NCBI RefSeq assembly: GCF_900129215.1
Contig: NZ_FQUQ01000002.1
Location: forward strand, 248,001 to 312,000
DNA length: 64,000 nucleotides
Source: Pedobacter caeni
Lineage (GTDB): Bacteria > Bacteroidota > Bacteroidia > Sphingobacteriales > Sphingobacteriaceae
Reading direction: 5' to 3'
This document shows positions 26,184-34,104 of the stretch, in pieces (the stretch's first letter is position 1; every line of letters begins with the position of its first letter). The position numbers and the translations under genes are program-made. A model generated the notes under the pieces. That model had not been told where the DNA came from. It saw nothing but the letters and a program-made list of their open reading frames with translations, and searched no databases.

Positions 26184-26608
26184 GAACTGAGGTGAACTGC
26201 AGAAAGTTGAAATCCACTCTTCAAATATAACTTTTGTGCAGTGTTGTTGTCGAAACCCGTATCCAGCACTACTGCATCTTTGCCCGTGGATATGGCGATT
26301 GCTCTTACATGGGCCAATAGCTGAGAGGCGAGACCTTTTCCTCTATGTGATTCCAGCGTGCAGAGATCATCAATATATATGATGTTGCCGCTGTGCAATG
26401 AAGTCATGATGCGATATCCTGCAAATGCAATAACTTTCTCCTCCTCTATAATTCCGGCAATGCTGTATTTTTCATTTTGCATCATCTCTGAAATTGTAGA
26501 AGACCAGTTGTCTTTATTCAAATGTGGTCTTAGCAAAAAAGCAACATCCCAGCATTGTTGAATTTCAATATTCGTTTTGATGGTTTTAACCTGATATGTA
26601 TGGCCCAT
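26171..26608 (-). CDS. GNAT-family N-acetyltransferase
   Basis: This predicted acyl-CoA-dependent acetyltransferase has 145 residues. The acetyl-CoA pyrophosphate loop is visible as LESHRGKGLASQLLAHVRAIA (about 88-108), preceded by the strand IIYIDDLCTL and followed by VVLDTGFDNNTAQKLYLKSGFQLSA, the usual GNAT fold order. The substrate cannot be inferred. Its last codons overlap the 3' end of the TetR gene on the other strand. Confidence 0.92.
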   Translation of the reverse strand: MGHTYQVKTIKTNIEIQQCWDVAFLLRPHLNKDNWSSTISEMMQNEKYSIAGIIEEEKVIAFAGYRIMTSLHSGNIIYIDDLCTLESHRGKGLASQLLAHVRAIAISTGKDAVVLDTGFDNNTAQKLYLKSGFQLSAVHLSSYLR

Positions 26609-26690
26609 AATTTTTTATTTGTGATAAAATTACGGCAATGATAGGGATGCTACCTATACCAGTCTGGAAATAAGGACTGGCCCAGCGAAC

Positions 26691-28154
26691 TTAACTGATT
26701 ATTGTTTTCAGGATTTTAAGCGCCTCTACCATTTCATGTTCCTCTAAGGAAGCAAAGCCCATTCTCAGTCCATTGGCAGAAAAAGATTCGTTTTTATAGA
26801 AAATACCATCGTCTATATAAAGGCCCTTCTTTAAGGCATCTGCAGCCATTTTTATCAAATTGATCTTTTGATCGAATGCAGACCATACGGCAAGTCCTCC
26901 TTCGGGTATTTTGAATTCTATCTGATCGGCAAAGTCAGATTTGAGCATTTCACAAAACATATCCCTGCGTTGCTTATATATTTTTAATGATTTCCGGAAA
27001 TACCTGTCCATTTCTCCATTATCAAACATCAGGGCAAATGCTTCTTCCAATACGGTATCACCTTGTCTGTCTATCAGCTCTCTTAATGAAGCTGCGGCTT
27101 CCACAAATGCGGCTGGGCCTGTCATAAATCCAATCCGTAGGGCAGGGGCAAAAGTTTTCGTAACTGAACCTATATAAATTACATTTTGATTGTGGTCGAT
27201 ACTTGCCAATGGAAGATAGGGTTTATTGTCATAATGGAAATCAAAGTCATAATCGTCTTCGATAATTGCAAAACGATACTCTTTGGCGAGTTTTAAAAGT
27301 TTTAACCTCCGTTCCATACTCATGGTTACTGTTGTTGGACAGTGATGATGAGGGATGATATAAACTGCTTTTATCGTCTTGCGTTGTAAGAGCGCTTCGA
27401 GATAATCAATATCCATTCCGTTGTCGTCGATAGGAATCCGTAACAGGTTTGCACCAGCTTGTCTGAAAGTTTCATCTGCACAGAGGTAATTTGAAATTCC
27501 AACGGCAATATGATCAGAAGGCAGCAACAGCAATTGAGCTGCCAAATAGATTCCCATCTGACTCCCCTTGGTAATCAGGATGTTTTCAGGAGAGACCGCC
27601 AGGCCTCTGGTATTGGAAAGGTAGTTGCAGATGGCTATCCGAAGATGTTCTGATCCCTTGGAGCTACCATATTTCAGGAAGTTTTTGCCATAGAACTTCC
27701 TGGAAATGCTACGGTATTCGCGCATTAACTGATCTATTGGTGTCAGGCGTACATCCGGGAAACCATCATCAATAGTGAGAATTGTTTTCTGAAGATTCTT
27801 GCTGGGGACCGCATTTTTAAAATTATTCGTCCATAGGAAAGCTTCCTGAGGGGCGTTGTCTTTATGGGTTTCGGGTAATTTTGTTTTGGATAGAATGGGC
27901 AGGCTCGACAGTACAAAGACGCCTTTTCGCTCAATAGATTCAGCCCAACCCTGACTGATCAGTTCCTCATACGCCAGTTTTACCGTGTTTCTGTTGATGC
28001 CGATCAATTCTGCAAGAGTCCGGGAACTTGGCAGCAGATCGGATGGTTGTAGTGTACCATCAGTAATCAATGAGATAAACAGATTGCAGACTTGAATGTA
28101 TAGGGCTACAGAAGAATGTCGGTCGACCTGAATTAATGATTTATATGGCAACAT
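26691..28154 (-). CDS. MocR/PdxR-type regulator (GntR helix-turn-helix fused to aminotransferase fold)
   Basis: This is a chimeric transcription regulator. A GntR winged helix occupies about residues 1-75 (ALYIQVCNLFISLITDG, LLPSSRTLAELIGINRNTVKLAYEELISQGW). A class-I aminotransferase-like domain fills the rest. The PLP-binding lysine is visible in YIGSVTKTFAPALRIGFM, and IIEDDYDFDFHY and ITKGSQMGIYLAAQLLL are typical. Such proteins bind PLP or a PLP adduct and often control vitamin B6 or amino-acid genes. I chose the ATG at 28154 (MLPYKSLIQV); a TTG at 28199 would add 15 poor residues. The AhpD-like gene upstream on the same strand is separated by a very strong hairpin. Confidence 0.93.
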   Translation of the reverse strand: MLPYKSLIQVDRHSSVALYIQVCNLFISLITDGTLQPSDLLPSSRTLAELIGINRNTVKLAYEELISQGWAESIERKGVFVLSSLPILSKTKLPETHKDNAPQEAFLWTNNFKNAVPSKNLQKTILTIDDGFPDVRLTPIDQLMREYRSISRKFYGKNFLKYGSSKGSEHLRIAICNYLSNTRGLAVSPENILITKGSQMGIYLAAQLLLLPSDHIAVGISNYLCADETFRQAGANLLRIPIDDNGMDIDYLEALLQRKTIKAVYIIPHHHCPTTVTMSMERRLKLLKLAKEYRFAIIEDDYDFDFHYDNKPYLPLASIDHNQNVIYIGSVTKTFAPALRIGFMTGPAAFVEAAASLRELIDRQGDTVLEEAFALMFDNGEMDRYFRKSLKIYKQRRDMFCEMLKSDFADQIEFKIPEGGLAVWSAFDQKINLIKMAADALKKGLYIDDGIFYKNESFSANGLRMGFASLEEHEMVEALKILKTIIS

Positions 28155-28267
28155 CTGGGCTGTGGTGTTTGTGAGAATTGATAAGTAAATATAATCCAAC
28201 CGCCCTTTAGTTTTGTCTAAAGTTATTATAAAATGAAAGAGTACAGGATACTAACAAGTGCATAAGC

Positions 28268-28324
28268 GTATTATAAATATAAAAAGCGTGTCTTTGCGGG
28301 ACACGCTTTTTATATTTATAATAC
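28268..28324 (-). terminator. Very strong terminator after AhpD-like copy 2
   Basis: A perfect 25-bp inverted repeat (arms 28268-28292 and 28300-28324, core AAAGCGTGTC/GACACGCTTT) has a 7-base loop. It sits 6 bases beyond the stop of the gene at 28331, with A/T tracts on both sides. Confidence 0.85.
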
Positions 28325-28330
28325 TTTATT

Positions 28331-28765
28331 CTATGCCGGTATCAGCTTGGTAGAGATCCCAATCCTGTTCCATGCATTGATCGTAATGATTGCTAAGATC
28401 ACCTGTGCCAGATAGGTTTCGTCCAGAACTTTAGCTGCCTGTTCGTAGGTTTCGTCTTTTACATGATTGCTGATCAAGGTCACTTCCTCGGTCAGGGCTA
28501 ATATAGCCTGTTCTTCTTCTGAAAAGAAAGGGGTATCACGCCATGCGTTCAGGGCATAAATACGTTGTTCTGTTTCTCCGGCTTTACGTGCATCCTTAGT
28601 ATGCATATCAATACAAAAGGCACATCCGTTTATTTGTGAAGATCTGATTTTAATCAGGTCTTTATGTATTCTTGTCAGCGGTGTACTTTCTATGTATTTT
28701 TCTAATCCAAGAATTGCTCTGTATCCTGCCGGCTCTGCTTTTTCGATGTTAATTCGTGTTTTCAT
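28331..28765 (-). CDS. Carboxymuconolactone decarboxylase / AhpD-like protein (copy 2)
   Basis: This is a 144-residue alkylhydroperoxidase-like protein. It carries SQINGCAFCIDMHTKDARKAGETEQRIYALNAWRDTPFFSEEEQAILALTEEVT, with the CxxC and following His of the AhpD core. It is clearly paralogous to the protein at 22328. It is transcribed toward the MocR gene but is isolated from it by the 25-bp-stem terminator. MocR regulators are frequently encoded next to such proteins, so it may be a target of MocR or its product may act on a related metabolite. Confidence 0.9.
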   Translation of the reverse strand: MKTRINIEKAEPAGYRAILGLEKYIESTPLTRIHKDLIKIRSSQINGCAFCIDMHTKDARKAGETEQRIYALNAWRDTPFFSEEEQAILALTEEVTLISNHVKDETYEQAAKVLDETYLAQVILAIITINAWNRIGISTKLIPA

Positions 28766-28880
28766 TTTTTAGGTATCTTTTTGTTGACCACAAAATTAAT
28801 GCATTGAAACCGAAGCGAAACAGACCAGTAACGAAATAAGGGATGGCCCAGGTCTTTGAACACCGCCCCTTATCATCTGT

Positions 28881-30359
28881 CTATTTTAATAACATTTCCA
28901 GTTGTTTTTGTAGCTCCGGATTAGAAGGACGCTTCGCATCATTGTCCAACACAATGCCATCGGGGCTGATCAGAAGAAATCTCGGAATGGAATTTACACC
29001 GAATTTTTGAACAAATTCGGACTTAAAGTCATTGTCGGCAATAAGTTGAACACCTTGTAATTTGTTATCTTTTACATAGTTGAGCCATTTGTTTTTGTCG
29101 ATTTGAGGATCCAGTGAGATGCTGACGAATTTTATTTTCTTGTCTTTCATGGCAAGTTCTAATTTCTTCAGGTCAGGAATCTCAGCAACACATGGACCAC
29201 ACCAGGTAGCCCAAAGATCGATGTAAACATAATTGCCACGCATGCTCTTCAGGCTGATCAATTTGTTTTCCTGATTGGCGTAACTGAACTCAGGTGCGAT
29301 CGCATTTTTTTCTGTCTCTTTCAGATTCTTAAAGGCCTGCTCAATTGCTTTAAGATGACTGGGGTTCTTGTTGTTTTTTACATAATCATTGTAAGGCCCT
29401 GTTACTTTATCGCTATTTTTAGACTTTTTGATCAGAGAAAGCGTAGCGTTATAGAGAAGATGATCTTTAATATAAGGATTGTTGATCTCGTTTTTAATAA
29501 AAGAGAGTTTAGCCAACTCGAGGTTTTTTAAGGAATCACTGAGTTTTTTATATGGCCCTGAACTGACTTCAAAATTAAGTCTGTATACTATTGCCTGCTT
29601 GTATGAATATGAATTTTTAAACAGCAGCTCATTATTCATATCCCATCCTGAAAAGAGTATATCATTAACTTGTTTCTTTTCCTCATCATTCATTTTCTTG
29701 CTGAATTGATACAAGTATGCCTGGTATTGTTTTTGGGCGTGGTCTTTAGTCCGCAAGGCGAGTGGGACAGCCAACATCTTCTTTAAGGAGTCCATTCTTG
29801 TACTATCCATGCCATAGAAGAGTTTCCAGCTATAAATATTATTGAGTCGGATGTAGTTAATTTCTTTGCTGACGAGGTCTTTAAAGAACTGATTTTTAGA
29901 TTCGCTGATAGAAGCGGTTGTTTCTTTCTGGTATTTGTCCATTCTTGAGATAAATACTGCAGGCTCGATTAAAAATACTGAAAGGGGAACTCCATAGCCA
30001 TTATTTGATTTCATCCATTCCAAAGGAGTTTCAATTTGTCTGAGCTGGTTGTTTTCCAGGCTACCCTTTCCTGTAAATTCGTAGATTTTGTTTACCTTTT
30101 TTATAGTTAAGGTATAGTTTGGTTCCAGATAAATATCGCCAACATCAGTAAGGGTGTAAATACCCTTCTTAAGCTGTTTAATTCCTATCTGGTAATTTCC
30201 ATTCTGATCTGCATTTACCGGGATGCTTAACCCGTCAATATTGCTGAGGGTTCTTTTTTTTTCGGGGGCCTCAGAGAAAGTACCTGTGACCTGTGCAGAG
30301 GTACCTTGTGCGTCGCAGAGGATGAATAGCACTAATGATAAATAAAATGAGATTTTCAT
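28881..30359 (-). CDS. TlpA-family thiol-disulfide oxidoreductase with long N-terminal domain
   Basis: This is an exported Bacteroidota-type thioredoxin-like protein of 492 residues. It has a signal peptide (to about residue 22), a beta-rich DUF4369-like segment (about 25-110), a helical linker region (about 130-340) and a C-terminal thioredoxin domain with the canonical active site WATWCGPCVAEIPDLKKL. The cis-proline loop is GVNSIPRFLLISPDGIV. It would reduce disulfides in the periplasm. It is not close to the WCPNC pair at 9766-12377. No partner gene is linked; a hairpin lies upstream (30413-30447). Confidence 0.92.
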   Translation of the reverse strand: MKISFYLSLVLFILCDAQGTSAQVTGTFSEAPEKKRTLSNIDGLSIPVNADQNGNYQIGIKQLKKGIYTLTDVGDIYLEPNYTLTIKKVNKIYEFTGKGSLENNQLRQIETPLEWMKSNNGYGVPLSVFLIEPAVFISRMDKYQKETTASISESKNQFFKDLVSKEINYIRLNNIYSWKLFYGMDSTRMDSLKKMLAVPLALRTKDHAQKQYQAYLYQFSKKMNDEEKKQVNDILFSGWDMNNELLFKNSYSYKQAIVYRLNFEVSSGPYKKLSDSLKNLELAKLSFIKNEINNPYIKDHLLYNATLSLIKKSKNSDKVTGPYNDYVKNNKNPSHLKAIEQAFKNLKETEKNAIAPEFSYANQENKLISLKSMRGNYVYIDLWATWCGPCVAEIPDLKKLELAMKDKKIKFVSISLDPQIDKNKWLNYVKDNKLQGVQLIADNDFKSEFVQKFGVNSIPRFLLISPDGIVLDNDAKRPSNPELQKQLEMLLK

Positions 30360-30412
30360 ACGTTAAACTAATTTCTTAGTTTAAATGTACTACTAAGTTT
30401 TTAGTTATACAA

Positions 30413-30447
30413 GATATATTATTTCATAATTAATGAAATAATATATC
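30413..30447 (-). terminator. Terminator hairpin between ridA and the TlpA gene
   Basis: A perfect 15-bp AT-rich inverted repeat (GATATATTATTTCAT / ATGAAATAATATATC) with loop AATTA lies 30 bases past the RidA stop. Confidence 0.65.
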
Positions 30448-30477
30448 CTTAAACCATTTGTAGAAATTCTGAAATGG

Positions 30478-30891
30478 TTATCTTACTACTGTGGCTTCCA
30501 ATTCAACTGTTAAGGTTTCAAAAAGGCTTTTGACCTCCAATAAGGTCGTTGCCTGCTTCATGCCATGCTTAGCGATCCAGTCCTGAAGGATAGGGAAGTG
30601 GGGCCAAAGATCTGCCGTTGAGGTGGTATAGATATTTAACCTGACTATATTTTTGCAGTCATAACCAGCTTCCCCGACAACTTGTTCCAGATTTTGTATG
30701 GCTTCCGTTAATTGTGTTTTCATGTCGGCAGTACTTGATTGTCCATCAGGGCTGATGGCCGTTTGTCCTGAAACGTAGAGCGTGCCTTGTATTTGTGTTA
30801 CTTCTACCGCTTGTACATAACTGCGTTGGTCCTGCCACTTCCAGGGATTAGTGATTTGCTTTTCCATTTTCTTTGGGTTTTCTGTTGCCAT
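30478..30891 (-). CDS. RidA/YjgF/YER057c-family enamine/imine deaminase
   Basis: This is a RidA-family protein of 137 residues that would hydrolyse reactive enamine/imine intermediates of PLP enzymes. Family motifs are YVQAVEVTQIQGTLYVSGQTAISPDG, QNLEQVVGEAGYDCKNIVRLNIYTTS, and TTLLEVKSLFETLTVELEATVV. The usual active-site Arg is not at the expected IExxA-type end; here it reads VELEATVV, so activity may differ from E. coli RidA. A downstream in-frame ATG (30867) could also serve as start. It lies 118 bases from the Crp gene on the same strand, with two Crp-type operators in that gap. Confidence 0.88.
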   Translation of the reverse strand: MATENPKKMEKQITNPWKWQDQRSYVQAVEVTQIQGTLYVSGQTAISPDGQSSTADMKTQLTEAIQNLEQVVGEAGYDCKNIVRLNIYTTSTADLWPHFPILQDWIAKHGMKQATTLLEVKSLFETLTVELEATVVR

Positions 30892-30954
30892 GGTTTTTCC
30901 ATGGGTGTATGTAATTAATGATCCAAAGTTGCGGGGAATGCAGGGATTTTGAAG

Positions 30955-30968
30955 GTGACATTACTCAC
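30955..30968 (-). promoter_or_regulatory. Crp-type binding site (core match)
   Basis: GTGACATTACTCAC matches the inner GTGA-N6-TCAC core of the Crp operator. It is 23 bases, centre to centre, from the stronger site at 30977-30992. Confidence 0.5.
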
Positions 30969-30976
30969 GATTATGG

Positions 30977-30992
30977 TGTGAGGTTTGTCACA
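30977..30992 (-). promoter_or_regulatory. Perfect Crp-consensus operator TGTGA-N6-TCACA
   Basis: TGTGAGGTTTGTCACA is a full TGTGA-N6-TCACA palindrome. It lies between the Crp-like gene (ending 31010) and ridA (starting 30891). The adjacent Crp protein has the recognition helix SRETLSR, matching the R-E-x-x-x-R residues that read TGTGA in E. coli Crp. Confidence 0.65.
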
Positions 30993-31009
30993 TCAGAGGC
31001 TTTGTCCGG

Positions 31010-31573
31010 CTAACGGGAAAATCTGCTGAGGGTTTCTCTGGACACACCCAGATAGGCAGCAATCAGTGATTTTGGGACACGCTGAAATAAAGAAGGATAT
31101 CGTTTAAGCAATTGCTCATAGCGCTCTTTTGCATTGGAGGTGATCAATGACAGTATGCGTCGTTGCGCTCCAAGAAAACCAAAATTTGATTTTTCGAGGA
31201 AGAAACGTTCCATCTTTTGGAGGCCATCGCATAGCTTCCGGTAATTTTCAAAGGTGAGGCCGAGCACTTCAGTGTCTTCCAGACATTCCAGCGAAAGGGT
31301 TGCTTCAGTCTGCGTGTAAAAGGCATAATAATCACTTTCCCACCAATCTTCCATTGCAAAGGAAATGATGTGCTCTTTTCCCGAATCGTCTGTATGTACC
31401 AGTTTTAAAAGCCCGGACACTACAAAGTAAGAATATTTCACTGCATCACCTTTCTGGATAATAAACTGATGTTTCTTGAACTTTTTGACCGTAAAATGAG
31501 CCGATATAAAGGCAAATTCCTCATCACTGAGTAGGATTACTTTTTCTATATGTTCTCTTAATTTGTCCTGCAT
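31010..31573 (-). CDS. Crp/Fnr-family transcriptional regulator (TGTGA-type recognition helix)
   Basis: This is a cyclic-nucleotide-binding-domain regulator of 187 residues. The beta-roll effector domain (about 20-115) contains FIIQKGDAVKYSYFVVSGLLKLVHTDDSGKEHIISF. The C-terminal helix-turn-helix is RVPKSLIAAYLGVSRETLSRFSR, where SRETLSR equals the DNA-reading helix of E. coli Crp (SRETVGR). The cAMP-binding RS pair of Crp is not visible, so the ligand is unknown. It begins 10 bases after the stop of the membrane protein gene upstream, so the two are probably co-transcribed. Two matching operators lie just downstream, before ridA. Confidence 0.92.
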   Translation of the reverse strand: MQDKLREHIEKVILLSDEEFAFISAHFTVKKFKKHQFIIQKGDAVKYSYFVVSGLLKLVHTDDSGKEHIISFAMEDWWESDYYAFYTQTEATLSLECLEDTEVLGLTFENYRKLCDGLQKMERFFLEKSNFGFLGAQRRILSLITSNAKERYEQLLKRYPSLFQRVPKSLIAAYLGVSRETLSRFSR

Positions 31574-31583
31574 TAAATACCTT

Positions 31584-32936
31584 TTATTTTTCTAACAGCT
31601 GGCCTAAAACGATTGTCTCTTGCCAAAATACAAACAATAAACTCAATAACAAGCAGTACCATAAGATATCAGTTTGCTTTCGGGGCTTAAGCCAAAACAG
31701 AAGTACAAGAAAAACTGGAGTGCCAATGAAGTACATCGAAATCAAAATGAAAATTTGGACAAAAGAAGCAGAATAATGGTCAGGAATAATGCTCCAGATC
31801 ACAAATTGTAAAAACCAGCTAAAAAATGGCAGCGCAATACAAAGCAAAATTTTGTACCCTATTTTCATATCCTGAGGATCAGGAAGGGATTTTCTGTGGT
31901 TTTTTCTCAATAGCAGGATGATTGCGACGAAGATCGCAAATAGGAAAGCAAGCTGAAAGCCCTTAAACATGCTGGTTTCCTCTCTGGTACTTACACTTTT
32001 TGAAGAGCTCAACTTTGAAGCGGTAAACTCCTCAATACGGATGGTTTCGCCTTTATCGAACGTCTTTTTTGTGCTGGTATTTTCGTTTGGATGATTAAAG
32101 ATCCATACAGAATCTTCTATCCCGTTTTTAAACTTGCCCTCAATCAGGATCTGATCCTGATTTTTTCTTAAGAATTTTCCATGTAACCGGCTTCCCCTGA
32201 ATATTAAGTAATCCTGGTAATCGTTTGTTTTAATGGTTAGTTGGTTGATCTGTGTGGAGGGAAGTACTTTATACTGATCCGACAATTCGTATAAGACCTC
32301 TTGATCAAGACCTTTTAAAATCTGGTTCTTGTGATAGTCATCATATTTTACTTCTTCTCCAACTAAGAGGCTTTCCTCTACCTGAACGGCAAGCAGGTTC
32401 GGGAAATTGTAGACCTTAAAACCACGGTTTACTAAATTGCTGTCGGTCAATGGTGTTGTTGCCTGAAACAATACATATTGTGGTTGTTCAAAATGCAGGT
32501 GGTGTCTCTGCTGAGATGTCGCACAAAACGAGAAAAAAGTAAGCAGCCCGGCCAAATATGGATTGAAGAAGGTTCTTTTTTGAGGGATGGATTGAAAATA
32601 CCAGCTCAATGGCAAGACGATAAGTGCGAACAGGTCTGTCAGGTCTATTGTCCTTTGAACAGGAAACACATACCTGCTAAACAATTCAATGAATGGGGTA
32701 GAATAACTGCTTTTCCAGTAAATGAAAAATACAGCAGTGAAGAAATATATAAAGTTTTTTTTACCAGGAAATAAGACTGCCCAGAATATGGGGAAGATAA
32801 ACAGGCCACAGAAGTCTGAGAGTTTTCCCGTAAATGCGTTATGAAAAGCTGCCTTGAAGTAAAAGTCGTTGAGCAGCAACAGCATTAAACTGAGAAGAAA
32901 TGGAAGCGTGGTTAACGGTTTGAGCTTAACTGACAT
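31584..32936 (-). CDS. Multi-pass membrane protein of unknown function
   Basis: I do not recognise a family. The 450-residue protein has about five N-terminal hydrophobic segments (LPFLLSLMLLLLNDFYF, FCGLFIFPIFWAVLF, FIYFFTAVFFIYW, LFALIVLPLSWYF, YLAGLLTFFSFCAT). A soluble beta-rich loop of about 160 residues follows (about 155-320), then four C-terminal hydrophobic segments (AFLFAIFVAIILLL, ILLCIALPFFSWFLQFVIW, IFILISMYFIGTPVFLVLLFWL, WYCLLLSLLFVFW). It sits directly upstream of the Crp gene. Confidence 0.75.
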   Translation of the reverse strand: MSVKLKPLTTLPFLLSLMLLLLNDFYFKAAFHNAFTGKLSDFCGLFIFPIFWAVLFPGKKNFIYFFTAVFFIYWKSSYSTPFIELFSRYVFPVQRTIDLTDLFALIVLPLSWYFQSIPQKRTFFNPYLAGLLTFFSFCATSQQRHHLHFEQPQYVLFQATTPLTDSNLVNRGFKVYNFPNLLAVQVEESLLVGEEVKYDDYHKNQILKGLDQEVLYELSDQYKVLPSTQINQLTIKTNDYQDYLIFRGSRLHGKFLRKNQDQILIEGKFKNGIEDSVWIFNHPNENTSTKKTFDKGETIRIEEFTASKLSSSKSVSTREETSMFKGFQLAFLFAIFVAIILLLRKNHRKSLPDPQDMKIGYKILLCIALPFFSWFLQFVIWSIIPDHYSASFVQIFILISMYFIGTPVFLVLLFWLKPRKQTDILWYCLLLSLLFVFWQETIVLGQLLEK

Positions 32937-33011
32937 GACGCTGTTGATTTTGTCATTAATGCCCGAAAATGATTTTAGTAACCCTGTTCTCCTGAATTTG
33001 ATAGAAGGACA

Positions 33012-33049
33012 AGGCCGTGTTCAATTCGGTTTTCGATTTGACACGGCCT
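33012..33049 (-). terminator. Hairpin downstream of the deoxyhypusine-synthase-like gene
   Basis: AGGCCGTGT and ACACGGCCT form a 9-bp GC-rich stem, 52 bases past the stop of the minus-strand gene ending at 33101 and before the membrane protein start. It probably terminates the antiporter-DHS transcript. Confidence 0.6.
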
Positions 33050-33100
33050 GTCTTTTACTGATCATCATGACCAGTAACCCCGGCAAACAAGGGGTATGCC

Positions 33101-34081
33101 TTAATGTTTTAAAATCCATGAAAAGATGAGCGGAGCAACAATTGTCGCATCCGACTCAATGACATAGCTGGGAGTATCTACATCAAGTTTTCCCCAGGTT
33201 ATTTTCTCATTCGGAATGCATCCTGAATAAGAACCATAGGACGTAGTGGAGTCGGTAATCTGACAATAGTATCTCCAGCGCTGTATATTGTCCATTTCCA
33301 GATCCTGCTGTAGCATAGGGGCCACACACATGGCAAAATCACCTGCAATACCACCTCCGATCTGGAAAAATCCTATCCCCTCATTTACTGCGTTTTTAGC
33401 ATACCAGTCTGCCAGCCAAACCATATATTCTATTCCGCTTTTTGTAGTGGAAGCCCTCATCTCTCCTTTTATCACATAGGAGGCAAAGATGTTCCCCATG
33501 GTGGAGTCTTCCCAGCCTGGTACAACGATGGGAATTCCTTTTTGTGCGGCTGCAAGCATCCATGAATTGGCCGGATCTATTTCGTAATACTGTTCCAATA
33601 CACCACTCAGCAGGAGTTGATACATGTATTCGTGTGGGAAATAGCGCTCGCCTTTGGCATCCGCATCTTTCCAGATCTTCTCGATATGTCCCTGTATCCT
33701 TCTGAAAGCTTCTTCTTCAGGAATACAGGTATCCGTTACCCTGTTGTATTTATTATTTAGTAACTCCAGTTCGTCCTGTGGGCTAAGGTCCCGGTATTGC
33801 GGGATTCTTTTGTAATGGGAATGGGCTACAAGATTCATAATGTCTTCTTCCAGATTGGCTCCGGTACAGCTGATGATGGCAACTTTATCCTGGCGGATCA
33901 TTTCTGCCAGTGAAATCCCGAGTTCGGCAGTGCTCATTGCTCCGGCCAGGGAAATGAGCATTTTTCCGCCTTTTGTAAGATGGGCTTCGTAACCTTTTGC
34001 AGCGTCTACAATCGTTGCTGCATTGAAATGGAGGTAGTTTTTCTCCATGAATTGTGAAATAGGGCCTCTTTCAGGTTCCAT
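33101..34081 (-). CDS. Deoxyhypusine synthase-like protein
   Basis: This bacterial homologue of deoxyhypusine synthase has 326 residues. NAD-binding elements include GGKMLISLAGAMSTAELG, IISCTGANLEEDIMNLVAHSHY and FFQIGGGIAGDFAMCVAPML. The catalytic lysine context of the eukaryotic enzyme (SWGK) is conserved as ITWGKLDVDTPSYVIESDATIVAPL. Bacteria lack the eIF5A target, so such homologues likely act on polyamines instead, for example as homospermidine synthase; that assignment is inference. I chose ATG 34081 (MEPERGPISQFMEKNY); the 86 codons upstream in this frame overlap the antiporter gene in another frame and are not coding. It follows the antiporter by 23 bases. Confidence 0.9.
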   Translation of the reverse strand: MEPERGPISQFMEKNYLHFNAATIVDAAKGYEAHLTKGGKMLISLAGAMSTAELGISLAEMIRQDKVAIISCTGANLEEDIMNLVAHSHYKRIPQYRDLSPQDELELLNNKYNRVTDTCIPEEEAFRRIQGHIEKIWKDADAKGERYFPHEYMYQLLLSGVLEQYYEIDPANSWMLAAAQKGIPIVVPGWEDSTMGNIFASYVIKGEMRASTTKSGIEYMVWLADWYAKNAVNEGIGFFQIGGGIAGDFAMCVAPMLQQDLEMDNIQRWRYYCQITDSTTSYGSYSGCIPNEKITWGKLDVDTPSYVIESDATIVAPLIFSWILKH

Positions 34082-34104
34082 AATTGTAATTGTTTTTATA
34101 AAAT

